Shown here: positions 44,691 to 56,261 of the stretch, piece after piece
Layout of the letters: every line of letters begins with the position of its first letter
Numbering within the stretch: the first letter of the stretch is position 1
Assembly: GCA_004335635.1 (NCBI GenBank)
Contig: QAXH01005478.1
Coordinates: 6,890-63,217, forward strand
Direction of reading: 5' to 3'
Source: Chloromonas sp. AAM2
Taxonomy: Eukaryota; Chlorophyta; Chlorophyceae; Chlamydomonadales; Chlamydomonadaceae
Length of the DNA: 56,328 nucleotides
Position numbers and translations under genes: made by a program
Notes under the pieces: model-generated
Databases searched by the model: none
What the model was told of the DNA's origin: nothing
The model's input: only the letters and a program-made list of their open reading frames with translations

Positions 44691-44805
44691 GAGGTATGCG
44701 GTCAGGATAGCACCTCAAGGGGTTGGCCAACACCACTACTATCCTGGTGTGTCGCAATCCCCTTCACATGCAGGTTGGACGGGTTGGAATCCTTCCCCTC
44801 TTGTG
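44691..44805. repeat. Dispersed repeat R, copy A
   Basis: About 100 bases containing CACCACTACTATC, GTGTGTCGCAATCCCCTTCA and GGTTGGACGGGTTGGAATCC then CCCCTCTTGTGA. Near-identical copies occur at 45172-45257 and 51083-51186. Confidence 0.8.
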
Positions 44806-45171
44806 AATTCCCTGAAGCTCCCAGCGACTAAGCATACAACATAACCAGGCAAGCAGCCAGTGCTAGGCAGCCCTATAGAGTGCCCTATATTATCTGGTGC
44901 TTCTCCTTTCATTGGACGGTGCTCAATCACTGCCGGAGGACAAGCCTGTTTGATGCTTACAGCTTGTATGTGGAGTTGGTCGTTGTGCGTGGCTGCTACA
45001 TCATGATAAAACATTGGATTTTAGCACCAGCTCAATCGTTGCAGAGTGCTCAAACCATGCAAAGAGCTGGAATCGTGGCTCGCTCCCTCCGTGGCCGTGC
45101 CATCAGGTGGGCTCAAAGCAGAGTCCTATTGAACGTTATGCACATTTTCAGGCCCCATTTTGGGTCTAACG

Positions 45172-45257
45172 AGGTATGCGGCCACCACCACTACTATGTG
45201 TGTCGCAATCCCCTTCACATGTAGGTTGGACGGGTTGGAATCCCTCCCCTCTTGTGA
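45172..45257. repeat. Dispersed repeat R, copy B
   Basis: Shares GAGGTATGCGG and the GTGTCGCAATCCCCTTCACA then GGTTGGACGGGTTGGAATCC core with copy A, 480 bases away, in direct orientation, but lacks its GGATAGCACCTCAAGG portion. Confidence 0.8.
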
Positions 45258-45838
45258 CGCGTGTTATGCCTGAAGAGGGCAGGGTGCAACCATGAGCTCA
45301 GAAGTGCATGCAACCAAACTACAGCGGATTTGGTTCTTCATGAGCATGTTGGAGGACTATCAGAACTTCGGATTGCAAAGAATGAAACTGGTTCAGTTTG
45401 TGTTGCTGAGCTCAAGTCTGAGGTGCGCCACACCGCCAACCGGGCATGCGCCACCTGCTTGTCAACTGCACGGCCGGACTCAAACCGTTTCGGTCCATCG
45501 TGGATTCTGAGCACGGCAACGTATAAGGCCCTTCATGACGGCCCTGCCAGACACCTGAACAGCGTCACTCACACAGTTTCCACTGTTGAGCACGCCTGCC
45601 TATTGAACCAAACAAGAAGACTCGTGCCTTCCCATATATTCGCAACTGTCAAGGCACTGAAACCCAGACAGCTCCCATTGACAGGCTCCCACTGCACATT
45701 ACATTTGCACAAAGCTCCAGTCTCCAGAGCCGGCCGCTTGCCCGGCCGGGCAGCCGCTTTGGGCACACTCTCGTGAAGAAACCCTTCTGACGTCGAGGAG
45801 AACAGCAGAACAGCAGCTCTCACATTGCCCAGGCCGCA

Positions 45839-48128
45839 ATGTTCGGCATGCGCACCAATCTGATGCCAAGCCAGGGACTGGCGTCCAGGCAGACTGGCGT
45901 CTTGAAGCAGCTGCCGTATCAAAGGCATGTGCAATCCAATGCAATGGGAATGCGCAACGGCAGTAGCAGGGACACTCGACCAACCCAAAGCATGACCATG
46001 GTCGAGCCAGCTCAGCCGGGTTTTATCCAGGATAGCCCAACTTCCTCCAACAAATTGTCCGCGGCAGGCTTGCGGATGCCCGGCGTCTCGGCCCTGCACG
46101 ATGCGTGGCAACGAGTGGACATCAAGCAGAAGATCGTTCTCGCTTGCAGCTTGGGCTTCTGCTTGTCAAACATGGGTAAGCCTCGCGAGTGTGCTCAAGG
46201 GCCAGTGAGAAGCTGAATCCATCGGATCAACATCTACTTGACCACACCCGCTTTTTCTCAGTATCAGTATTCATCATACAGCGCTCACCTCAGCAGTCAC
46301 CCACATCATTTCCCAAGCAAAGCTTGAGCATGATACAAGCAAGCACATGCTCGCCCCTCCTCCATTGCAGACAAGACCAACTTCACAGTTGCTGTCATAC
46401 CCATGGCGGCATCATATGGCTGGACTCCAACCATCGCTGGCCTGGTTCAATCATCATTCTTCTACGGCTTCCTGCTAATGCAACTCCCTGGCGGCTTCCT
46501 CTCTACCAAGCTTGGCGGTGCCTTCGTACTGCCACGAGGCTTGGCAGTATGGTCAGGTGCCACAGCAGCCATTCCCGCAGTAGCCGCAGATCTACCAGCT
46601 CTGTGTGCCACCAGGTGAGCCGAGACAGCACGTTACATGGTTTTGCAACGCTCACTGTCTACAGGCTCTGCATGGTCTACCTTTTTACTCGTGATTTTCA
46701 ATTGGTTACATCTCTGTACTGCTTGCGCAGGGCCATCATGGGCGCAGGGGAGGCCGTGGCTCCCTCCTCCATTATCGACATGATTACTCGCACTGTGGTG
46801 AGTTCACAAGACCTCCACATAAGCCCTCACTACAGCCCAGCCAAGCAGCACGCATGTTGTTGTCCACTGCAGCTGGTCGCACACTATCAATGACTGCTTC
46901 AGGCCTGACTCACAGCTATGATGTTGGTGGTGGTGGTCTTTTTACATCTGTGTCCATGCGCGCAGGAATGCGTCCTGTCAGGGGCAACCAAAACTCAATG
47001 TTGTTATTTTGATCCCTTTTGCTCGTGCAGCCGGCCAGCGAGCGCGCAGGCGCTGTGTCCTTCGCCTTCAGCGGCCTGCACCTCGGGTCCATCATCGGCT
47101 TACTGGTCTCCCCAGCCATCATCCAGACAGTCGATTGGCCCGTGCTTTTCTACCTCTTCGGCGGCGTGGGCTGCGTCTGGCTGGTGTGGTTCCACGGCAT
47201 CATGGAAGAAGTTAAGCAGAAGGATAGTGAGCTGGCCGCACGCCTTTTCCCCGCATCACAATTGGCGGCCACATCTTCCGTCGCGCTCGCCACCAACAGC
47301 AGCAGCAGTGCTAGCGTCCCCGTGGCAGCCGCCAGCCCACCACCCCCGTACCGCGCCTTCCTCCGCAGCCGTCCCGTGCACGTCCTCATGTTCACGCACT
47401 TCTGCCACAACTGGTTCCACTACACGATGCTCTCCTGGTTGCCGACCATGTTCACTTCCACCCTCAGCATCGACCTCATGCATGCCGCACAGACCGCCCT
47501 TCTGCCACCCGCAGCTGGCATTGTCGCCTCTGCTTGCGCTGGCACAATGGCTAACAAGCTGATTGGCGCAGGCATGCCGATCCCTGCTGTTCGCAAGCTG
47601 GCCCAGACCATGGGGTTCCTTGTCCCCACTGCCTGCCTGGCGGTGGCTTCACAAGTTCCTTGCACCCCTGAAGACAGCGCTACCGCAGTCGCATGCATCA
47701 CAGGCGCGCTCGGCATGAGCAGTTTCTCACTGGCAGGCCTCTACTGCTCACATGGCGATCTTTCCCCCAAGTACTCAGCTGCTCTTCTGGGCCTTACCAA
47801 CGTGGCGGGCTCCGTTCCCGGTATCATTGGAGTTGCCTGTGTGGGTGCGCTGCTGGAGCAGACACACGACTGGTCAACGGCGCTGTTCCTGCCTTCGGCG
47901 GCGTTCATGTTGGCAGGCACCGTGGCGTATGTGGGCTTCGGCAGGAACGACCCCATTGACTTTGACGCGGAAGATAACTCGGAGTTGCCTGTTGAGCGCG
48001 TTGTAAAGAGTTGGTGGGCGGCCAGCCCAGTTGGGCGCATCTCCAAGCGGGTGGGACATGTGGCTGCAAATGCTTTTGCAGCAGCGCAGTCACACATCCA
48101 GTCTGGCAGCAAGGCGCACCGCGATTGA
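45839..48128 (+). CDS. PHT4-like: PHT4-type anion/phosphate transporter (SLC17 family, MFS), 581 aa, four exons
   Basis: Exons 45839-46175, 46371-46614, 46731-46797 and 47031-48128; phases agree. The protein belongs to the SLC17/PHT4 group of major facilitator transporters, which in plants move phosphate, ascorbate or other anions, mostly across plastid membranes. Family landmarks are LGFCLSNMDKTNFTVAVIPM (TM1 and the D-x-x-N motif, across junction 1), GLVQSSFFYGFLLMQLPGGF (TM2), RAIMGAGEAVAPSS (TM4 region), PASERAGAVSFAFSGLHLGS and GLTNVAGSVPGIIG near the C-terminal TMs. A Ser/Ala/Pro-rich central loop (about residues 275-305) is usual for MFS proteins. The N-terminal 90 or so residues are Arg/Ser/Gln-rich with few acids, consistent with a plastid transit peptide (inference). 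Substrate cannot be assigned from sequence alone. Confidence 0.88.
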
Positions 48129-51082
48129 GCACTGAAGCTTTTATGCCGAATACAAATGGCTGAGAGTACGTGAGTGTCAGCATCAATGTCACACCCATAC
48201 AGAGTGTTACCGCAGGAGCCTCTCACATGCGCATGTTGAGATTTTAACTGTTGCAAGCGCGCTTGGCCGCTGTGCCATGTCCCATACATGTGCCCCACAC
48301 AGTTTGTCACGTGTGTGGGTCGCTTTTGAACCGTTTGGAATCCTTCCTTGTGAGTGGTGTAGCCTGCAGGGGGGTTTGGCACCTGTCCCAGGTTTTCAAA
48401 GTTTGCTCCAATCATCGGCTTTTCCCTTTCTATGCTCTGAGCGGTATATGAGCCCGCGTGTTTGTCGTTGCAATACGTACGCTTTCAGTGTGCTTGTGTC
48501 GACCTTCACACCACACACCACATCTCACCAACCCCCTGCTAATGCAAGAGCATTTACCCCTATAGTTTCCACTCCTTTCCACACATCCCAAACTTGACCT
48601 GGCTCTCCACGACTGCCACGTTGCTATCAATATTGCTGTGTCCCTCAAACTCGAGGCGCACAGCGCTACACGGTGGCATTTGCAATGAAAGAATCTGAAC
48701 TTAACATCTTATACCAGCCTTCACGCGTCCATGCTGTGCACCAATGCAAGCGCAACTGCACATGGTTGTGCTGGGAACGCCTGTCTCGATGTCCTTGGGT
48801 GCTGGCTGCCTGAGAGCCGCGGCTTACGCAAGTCTTATAGATCGCCTGTTGAAGGACCTTTTCAAAGCAGGTACCGAGCAGGTGCCTGTTTCTTGATGAT
48901 CTGGGATGACGTTTTACAGCAGGATGTGGCCTCAAGCGAGTGCCTTGCACAAGACTTTAGGAGCGAAGTGGCTTTGCGCCCTCAACATGCGGTCGGCTTA
49001 AGGTTGTCTGAATGAGGTGGTCTGCAATGGATATGCCATGTTGCCGGAGTGGAAACAAGAGTATGTATGGGCTTTAGCCTGTTGGGAACCGACCTTTGTA
49101 TGGTGGTCGAACACGTAGCGTTGGTAGTGAGTTATAGGAAACTCGGAACGGCCAAAGGAACACACACATGTGCGTGTTTCCCTGTTGCTGTGACCCGTTG
49201 ATCATTTTTTGAGGGGGCCTGTATTTTGGGAGCAAAACTTTCAACTGGACCATGTATTCTTTACCGAGTTTCTGGGCAAATAGCGCCCAGTGCCATCATT
49301 CAGGTCAGAATGATTGACGTGCTCACAGCAATACGCGGGCGTGGATCTACTGCTTCTTGTATCCCTTTGCGCAAGGGATCAGAAGCACATAGTCTTTGCT
49401 GAGGATTTGAGATAGCAGCAGCTTGCCAGTTGGGCAAGGCTTGCGCAGACGTTGAGTGCGTCATAGTTTGTCTCCTTGGGCCTTGCTCAGCAAGTTGTAC
49501 ACCTGATCGGGATGATATGTAAGCACACAAAAAAAGAACTTTGCCAGTTCTGGGACAATTTCTGGGAATATCGCCAGGAACGAGATGCTCTTGTGTCCTG
49601 TGCGCAACAAGTGGCTGGCATGGGACAGCAGATTCTATTGTGCACATCAATTCAGAACAGGGTGAAACCAAGCAAAAAAGCTATGCCATGTGTGTACCTT
49701 GTTGTCAATCCCAGACGGAAACTGCCCTGACAGGCCGAAACGTAGCAAGCAGATTTTATGAGCTGCACAACCTGTGCACCGTGGCATGTCTGATTGCTGA
49801 TGCATCTGACAAACGTGTTCAGGACGCAACCCACAAACACATCACATCACATGGGGCATGCATTGGAAAGCGCACGCAAACTCGGATGAACAGCCAGATG
49901 ACTGCCGAATCCGGCCTAGAGCAGCCGGATACTCCTCACCAAGCCCTGCGGCGTACCCTGCTGTGGCGACACACATCAAGTGGCTTATGATGGCATTGGT
50001 TGCAGTCACCTTCAGACTTCACTGACCTGCCTAATGCCAAACTGGAAGGGTCTGCCGACGGACCCAAGAAATGACAAGCACACTGAAGACCGACAATACT
50101 GGGACTGTAGACAACTGTAGAAAGCGAGTTTCATTTGGCAAAAAAAGACATGCAAACAGCACATGCCAAGTTAAACAAGCTGGTTGTCCCCTAAATTCTA
50201 CAAGCTGATAAATTGACGCCATACCCAGGTGCATTTTATTGGCTGTATGTAGACTTCAGTATCCTCACAGTGCATCAAATTCTGGTGAAAATCAGCACTT
50301 GTGGTTTTGAACCAATGCACCGAAGGCGGCAGCATGGTTGAATTGAGCAGCAGGACAAGGTCTGGTCACGCCAACAGTGGCCAGCCCCCAGCTGCCATGC
50401 AACACTGACTCCCACAATGCCCCGACAAACTGCGACTTGCAAGCTGACATGGCCGGTGATGGAACGTTGTACCAAGTTTGGCATTCAGCTGCAGTTCAGG
50501 CCAGACCAGCGTGTGTGTAACGGTGGCCACAACCTGGCCACAGCTTTTGCCCGTGGGCCACACGCGCATTTGTAATCATCTTAAGATACACTGGGTTGAC
50601 CAGGAAGATACACTGGTGCTTGGGTACACCTCAGCCCTCAAGCCCACTAGACAGTTGCGACCAAACAGAGAGTGTTATTTACAGCAATGGTATGCGGTGC
50701 ACGCACTGTGCTTCAAAACCACTTCCAACGCACTAGGGAAACTGGCAGGAACGACCAGCAGGGCACCTCTCACTATAGGAATATGGGGCCCATGAGTTGA
50801 AGTTTTCATGCGGTCCTATGCTTGCCGGTGCACGAGTGCATGGCAACACCTGGCTCTGGGCCCAGCAGAGAGTAGACAAGACAACCTCTTGTGATGTTGT
50901 CATGGATGTGACTGATGGAACTACTAATTCGCGTATGTTGATGTGACTGCTGGAACTACTGCTTCTGTGTACCCTAGCTATAGATTGCTATAGATGAATG
51001 CATTTAGAATCCTGCATCCATAATCGGGTTGATCTGCTTCAGTTGTGCAAAGCCACTACAGTGACCGGCTCTATTTCCGGAC
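48129..51082. other. Intergenic region with only repeat traces
   Basis: No supported gene over about 2.9 kb. It contains one TIR-family terminus (49529-49585). Open frames such as 49541-49990 overlap that terminus and show no motif. Confidence 0.45.
49529..49585. repeat. Solo left terminus of the TIR family
   Basis: An A run, then GAACTTTGCCAGTTCTGG and GACAATTTCTGGGAATAT then CGCCAGGAACGAG. It matches the 30381 terminus over about 45 bases and the 25203 terminus over about 25. No inward-facing right end was found within 1 kb. Confidence 0.65.
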
Positions 51083-51186
51083 AGGGTAGCACCTCGAGGA
51101 TTGGCCACCACCATAACTATCCGGGTGTGTCATAATCCTTTTCACTTGCAGGTTGGACGGGTTGGAGTCCCTCCCCTCATGTGACG
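51083..51186. repeat. Dispersed repeat R, copy C
   Basis: Matches copy A along its whole length (GGTAGCACCTCGAGGATTGG, GGTTGGACGGGTTGGAGTCC then CTCCCCTCATGTGAC), in the same orientation, about 6.4 kb away on the other side of the transporter gene. The GGTTGGAATCC element is one base from a tRNA-type B box, so a SINE origin is possible. Confidence 0.8.
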
Positions 51187-51407
51187 TTGTTATTACTCTT
51201 GGCAGTCTGGGAGGCAGTGGTCAAAAGTGTGCATTGGATGGTATAGGCAGCCGTCCTCTTCCTTCCCAGCCATAATCTCACGCTTTTGCAGTTTCAGGGA
51301 GCAGTGCCAGGCCCTGCCGTCTGAACAACATTATACAGAAAGGCGGCGACATGGTTTCTTCCCCATGTTCCAATGAGTGCCTGAACGCATCTGATTACGT
51401 GAGTTGT

Positions 51408-51530
51408 ATGTGAGAGGCACGTCTGAAGCCTGTGAAGATGTGGAGATGCGGAACCCATTGATGCCTGTCTGCCACCGCACACATCTCCGCATCTCCACAT
51501 CTTCACAGGCTTCAGACGTGCCTCTCACAT
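51408..51530. repeat. Perfect hairpin: 45-bp arms, 33-nt loop
   Basis: Arm 51408-51452 (beginning ATGTGAGAGGCACGTCTGAA) is the exact reverse complement of 51486-51530. The spacer 51453-51485 is unrelated. No mismatch was found in 45 positions. It is intergenic, about 480 bases upstream of the desaturase ATG, and resembles no TIR-family end seen elsewhere. It could be a microRNA-like precursor, a very recent foldback insertion, or an assembly artefact. Confidence 0.9.
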
Positions 51531-52010
51531 GCATCTTCGCGGTTACGGGCCAAGCGGCTCCTTCCCTCCCCTGGCCAATGTGCCTTAAATAATTGTTGCC
51601 GATGTCCACCGTTGAGGTCGCAGGCGGTACTCATGCAAACTCATCTTGCAGGCTCATCATGCTTGTCCTGTTCTTCCACATTAATTGAAACCCGTCCGCA
51701 AAAAGCGAAAAGCGTTAAAGATCTCCAACGGTTTCTGTAGGCGTTAAAGAGACTCAGTGGGCTTGCGGCACACGCTTCACAGCAGCCAAATCCACCACGC
51801 AAGGCAGCTAGTGCAGTGACTGCTGTCGCACAAACAGCAAAAGCTTGCGCAGCTGAGTACCCAGAATTGCCTTCTTGCTCACCAGAGCTCCTGCCCAGGA
51901 CTGATCCGCAATTCTGGCAGCCGGTTGAATCACAGCTGCGGGCAATTTCGCTCGCCGCCAGAGTCCGAGGGCCACTAAAACACCGGACAAAGCTCACAGC
52001 CAATTCAGCA

Positions 52011-53982
52011 ATGCAGGCCATGAGCATGCCAAGCTCCTGCACTAGGACTCGTTTGTCCACGCCATCGGCCACAAGCGCGGTCCATGGAGCCAAGGCGCTA
52101 CCTGCGGTCCTACCTTCCCACCTCCCTGGGGCGCTGCACAGCCGCAGACAGCTGGTTGGCGTTGCGCGTGCAGTCTCACCTGAACGATCGGGCATGCGAG
52201 CACAGGACCGCGACACCACCACCAAGTGCGTGTGATTTCCCCAACTTTCATTTACAGCCGCACTCTTTAGCGACGGTCCTATCTGTCTACGTGGCAGCAA
52301 CTGAACTGAATCTTGTTTGTGTGGTACTCGCACTCGCAGGGCCGCTGCTCCAGCCATCACCGAGGTGGTGCCCCCGCCCAAGCGAGAGGTAGTTGATCCT
52401 CTAGTTGGGCTTTCCTACAGCCAGCAGTATGACATCCTTTTCAAGACGCAGCCCCTGGACATCAAGCGCATGGTGCCAAAGCCCAACCCTGAAGCCCAGG
52501 CAGCAGAGCCAGGCGCCACCAAGGTGCTGCTCTCCAGTGTCCATTCCGTCAAGAAGCGCCCATGGTTCTTTGGTCGTCCATGGAACACCACAGATGTGGC
52601 ATATGGGGCATTCCTTGGCGGTATGCACCTTCTAGCGCTTGCTGCTCCATTCACGTTCTCTTGGGAAATGGTGGGCCTGTTCTTCGTCAGCTACTTCGTT
52701 ACAGGCTGCCTAGGCATCACTCTCTCCTACCACCGCCAGCTTTCCCACCGCAGCTTCCAGACTCCCAAGTGGCTTGAGTATGTCCTAGCATACTGTGGCG
52801 TGCTGGCAGTCCAAGGTGATCCCCTTGAGTGGGCTTCCACACATCGCTACCACCACCTGCACACGGACACTCCCTTGGACCCTCACTCAACTTATGAGGG
52901 CTTCTGGTGGAGCCACGTGGGATGGGTTCTAGACAACCAGGTGGGTGCTAGCCTGACCTTGGATTGTTTATCTGTTGCCAAGCAGCCCCGCCAGAATGCC
53001 ATTTGAACCATCATGAGCCACCAGATGCTTGGCTGAAGTAGTGTGTTGCGGGATGACAACAGGCTGAGCAGCAAGCAGTGCAGTTTGTGGTGGGCCTTGA
53101 ATTTCTGCACCTAAGTGTGCAACAGTTAAGAGCACGCAGGCCCTACTGGTACCCTGCGGCTGCCTGATGCTGCTGCTGATGCTCTTGAAGAGTTTGGCAC
53201 TGGCCGGCATGTTCCAGTCACTGCTCTGAAAATGTAAAAAATGTACCGAAAGCCCTGTTGTGTTTGTGTGCTCTCAGGCCACGCTTGACCGCGTGTACAA
53301 CCGGAACAACGCGTCCGACATGGAGGCCCAGTGGTACTACCGCATGCTGCGCGACACGTACCCATGGCACGTTGTGGCGCAGTTCGCAGCGCTATTCGCG
53401 CTGGGCGGCCTCCCAGCGGTGGTGAGTACTGGGGGTGCCAGAGTATCTGAGATTGGTGGGCAAACGAGAATGACAAGCAAGGGCCGCACAGAATCACGCA
53501 GTCAAGGCCACAAGTTTGTGCCAAGCTGTGCAGCCTTTTGAGTCTGGACACAAATGCACCGTGTGTAATACTCAGTCCAGCATCTGCTCTTGTATGGGGT
53601 CGTTCATGTCTCAGCCCTGAAGTGATTAGTGAGCATTGCCTGACCTGCGTGTGCTTTGCTTACGGCGCAGGTGTGGGGCGGTGCCCTGCGCATGGTGTGG
53701 GTTTGGCACGTGACCTGGTTTGTCAATTCCGCGTCCCACGTGTGGGGCACTCAGACCTACAACACAGGCGACCAGTCGCGCAACAACTGGTGGGTTGGCA
53801 TTCTGGCGTGGGGCGAGGGCTGGCACAACAACCACCACGCCTTCGAGTTCAGCGCCCGCCACGGCATGGAGTGGTGGCAGGTGGACCTCACATGGGGCGT
53901 CATCTGGGCCCTGCAGAAGGTTGGCCTGGCGACCAACGTGAAGCTGCCTACTGAGAAGCAGAAGGCCCGCCTGGCCTTCTAA
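52011..53982 (+). CDS. FAD5: Plastid acyl-lipid desaturase, FAD5/ADS-type, 423 aa, four exons
   Basis: Exons 52011-52225, 52340-52940, 53278-53421 and 53671-53982; phases agree. It is a membrane di-iron fatty-acyl desaturase of the delta-9/ADS fold. Three histidine boxes are intact: HRQLSH (203-208), HRYHH (240-244) and HNNHH (372-376), with the family context GDPLEWASTHRYHH and WGEGWHNNHHAF. Hydrophobic segments flank box 1 and follow box 2. The N-terminal 70 or so residues are rich in Ser, Thr, Arg and Ala with few acids, as in a chloroplast transit peptide. In Chlamydomonas and plants the plastid member of this group (FAD5) makes the first double bond in MGDG-bound palmitate; that specificity is inferred. 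The start is the first ATG in the frame (52011); Met4 or Met6 are alternatives. No cytochrome b5 domain is present. Confidence 0.9.
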
Positions 53983-56260
53983 GCAGCGCGCCTTGTGTTG
54001 AACGTGTGATCAGCGGCTGCTCAAGGGTTGTGAAAAGCTATTGTGTGTTTTAATGTGTGGCAGTCTGGACCGGTGGGTGCAGCAAGGGGCTGGCAGCAAA
54101 GGGTGTGTGTATATGTGTATTGCGTATACTGGGTCGGGGTTCCTAGTCCTAGCTGGGGACTAGCTGGCTGGTATGTGCCAGCTCGGGCTGATGAACTGTC
54201 GTCACAGTAGTGTGTGAGGCATATGCATAGGTTGTGTTTCGGACAGTCCTCACCACACCTCTGAGAGCCATGCAGAGGTGCTTGTTGGATGGAGTGTCGG
54301 CGTAGTAGCAGAAGCTGCCGGCATCAGGGGCCCTGGTGCGGCCGGTCACACAGAGTTATGTGGCATCTATGGAACCTTGCATATGTTGTGAGTTGCGGTT
54401 GATCATATTATTGCGACCCAGTGGTCTGAAGGCGCAGGTGTAATTGTATTGTTCGCCTGTCTCTGGGTATGGTGATATGGAGCTGCATGTGATGGAAGGT
54501 ACATGCGCGCTCAGTTGACCGGCTGATTATTGAAGGGCTGAACAGAGTTGTTAACCTGACATTTCACTATGCAATACACGAGGGTTGGAGTAGCAGTTGA
54601 GAGCTTAGCATTTGCAGGCACCGCGCCTTTTCAACCTGCGCAGGTTTGCCGTGTTGTGCGTTGTCCGGACCTATCTGTGATGAGAACTAGTGAGGAGTGC
54701 GAACCGTTAACTTGACCTTTCTGCGAGATGGCAGCATGAAGAATCTCAAGAAGTTTGAGTTGTGGTTAGTGTGACCAAAAGGCCTAAAGGTCTAGGTGAT
54801 AGACGCCTTGTTGGTTCAACCAGTCTAGAATTTGTGACATTGAAAGTTGCAGTCTGTTGTATTCCTGGTTTGCACGTGTGGGACACTAGTGGCCGCACTG
54901 TGGCTGGCTGAGTTACCAGACGTTTGCTGTAAGTGATTGACGAGTGTAAAATGTGAGCCGACTTTGTATGTTTTGCTCGCGGAGATCAGCGTGTCGACCT
55001 GTGACGGCAATACCCCTAGTAGAGCAGAACCGAACTGGAGCAGAACTGGGCGAGGCTTCATACTGGTGCAACTGAGTACAACCCAGCCTTTCTGCCACTG
55101 CCATGTGCTCCCAATACCTATGAGTTGACTCACCAACCGGTCACATTTCTTATCAGGCAACTCCATGTCTAAATGTTTTACATGCAACACGTCCCCAGCC
55201 TCTTTGTTACTGATGATGCACCATCAGTGGCTGATGGTCTGCACTCTTCGCACCACCAGTGCTCAAACACTGCTTACAACTCAAGCGCATTGTTCAGCAA
55301 AGCCTTCACGAGGCTGGATGTTGATCATGCATATTGTGATTACATCAGGGGCCCACATGCACCGAGCGCGAACGTCAGCAAGCCATGCAAGAGACGAGGC
55401 TGGATGCCGTCCTGACCAACCCTGAGCAACAGAAGCCTACTGAGCCTATCATGGCCCAAGCGCAAACGCAAAATATCCAGGCACACAATAAATACACGCA
55501 TGTCCACTCCAGGGGCATTCATCTGCCTCACTATCAGGCTGCAGCCTCATTTTGGCAGGGCACGACAAGCTGTTTCTATGTCGTCAATTGAAAACAATCA
55601 AAATATTATCAAACCCACTTAAAGCCCGTGTAGAACCCCATGTCATACTGGCACACGATGATTTAGGCAGCAGTCCGTGTAAGCAAAGAGGCTGTACGGC
55701 AGACATGACCCATCACGGTAACCATTTTCATACTGGTGTGAATCTCACAAGTTGTGGCATGAATATGAACATGAACACAAGCCAGTCTGCAGACCGTAGG
55801 TGCTTAAAATGTGCTCCTTGACCTTGAACAGTACTTCAGGTCCAATCAGTCGCCATATTTAGTGTCAAAGCGCAGAAGATGAGGAGAAAGCCAACAATGC
55901 CAGTAGGCCAGCCAACTTGGGCATACAACAAAACATGGCCGCCTTGTGCATATGCGCAGGCGTACAGGCTGCATACACACAGCGAACATGTCCTGTCACA
56001 TGCTCGTGAATGGTCTCTGCATCAGTGATTGCACATGCGGATTGTGCCAGCAAGCTGGTGTGGAGCTGCCACCTGCACCTGAGATGTCAGATGCATGATC
56101 TCACATGCTGGATTATGGCAGCTAGTAGCTGACTTGACAGACAGTCTCAACATTCTACAAACAAGCCAAAGCTAGGCAAAAGCTGGTTTTGGGCAAAGCC
56201 ATAGTCATCTTGAAAGTTGACTTGGTGATAACGTCTGCAACTATGGTCAGAATTCGAGAT
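53983..56260. other. 3' flank of the desaturase and intergenic region
   Basis: The desaturase 3' UTR begins here. A TGTAA, the usual chlorophyte polyadenylation motif, occurs at 54439-54443, about 455 bases after the stop. No supported gene lies further on; short ORFs at 55165-55425 and 55385-55591 show no motif. Confidence 0.4.
54439..54443 (+). terminator. TGTAA polyadenylation signal candidate for the desaturase
   Basis: TGTAA is the common green-algal poly(A) signal; this is the first one I see downstream of the desaturase stop. A long UTR of about 460 bases would be implied. Confidence 0.35.
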
Positions 56261-56261
56261 T

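Noticed and set aside
47150..48415. Minus-strand open frames opposite the transporter
   Set aside because: Shadows of the well-supported transporter exon; compositionally derived.
49541..49990. Plus-strand open frame of 149 codons
   Set aside because: Its beginning is a TIR-family terminus and the rest has no motif.
51641..52381. Minus-strand open frame of 246 codons
   Set aside because: It lies opposite the transit-peptide exon and promoter of the desaturase, shows no motif, and is explained as a shadow of the real exon.
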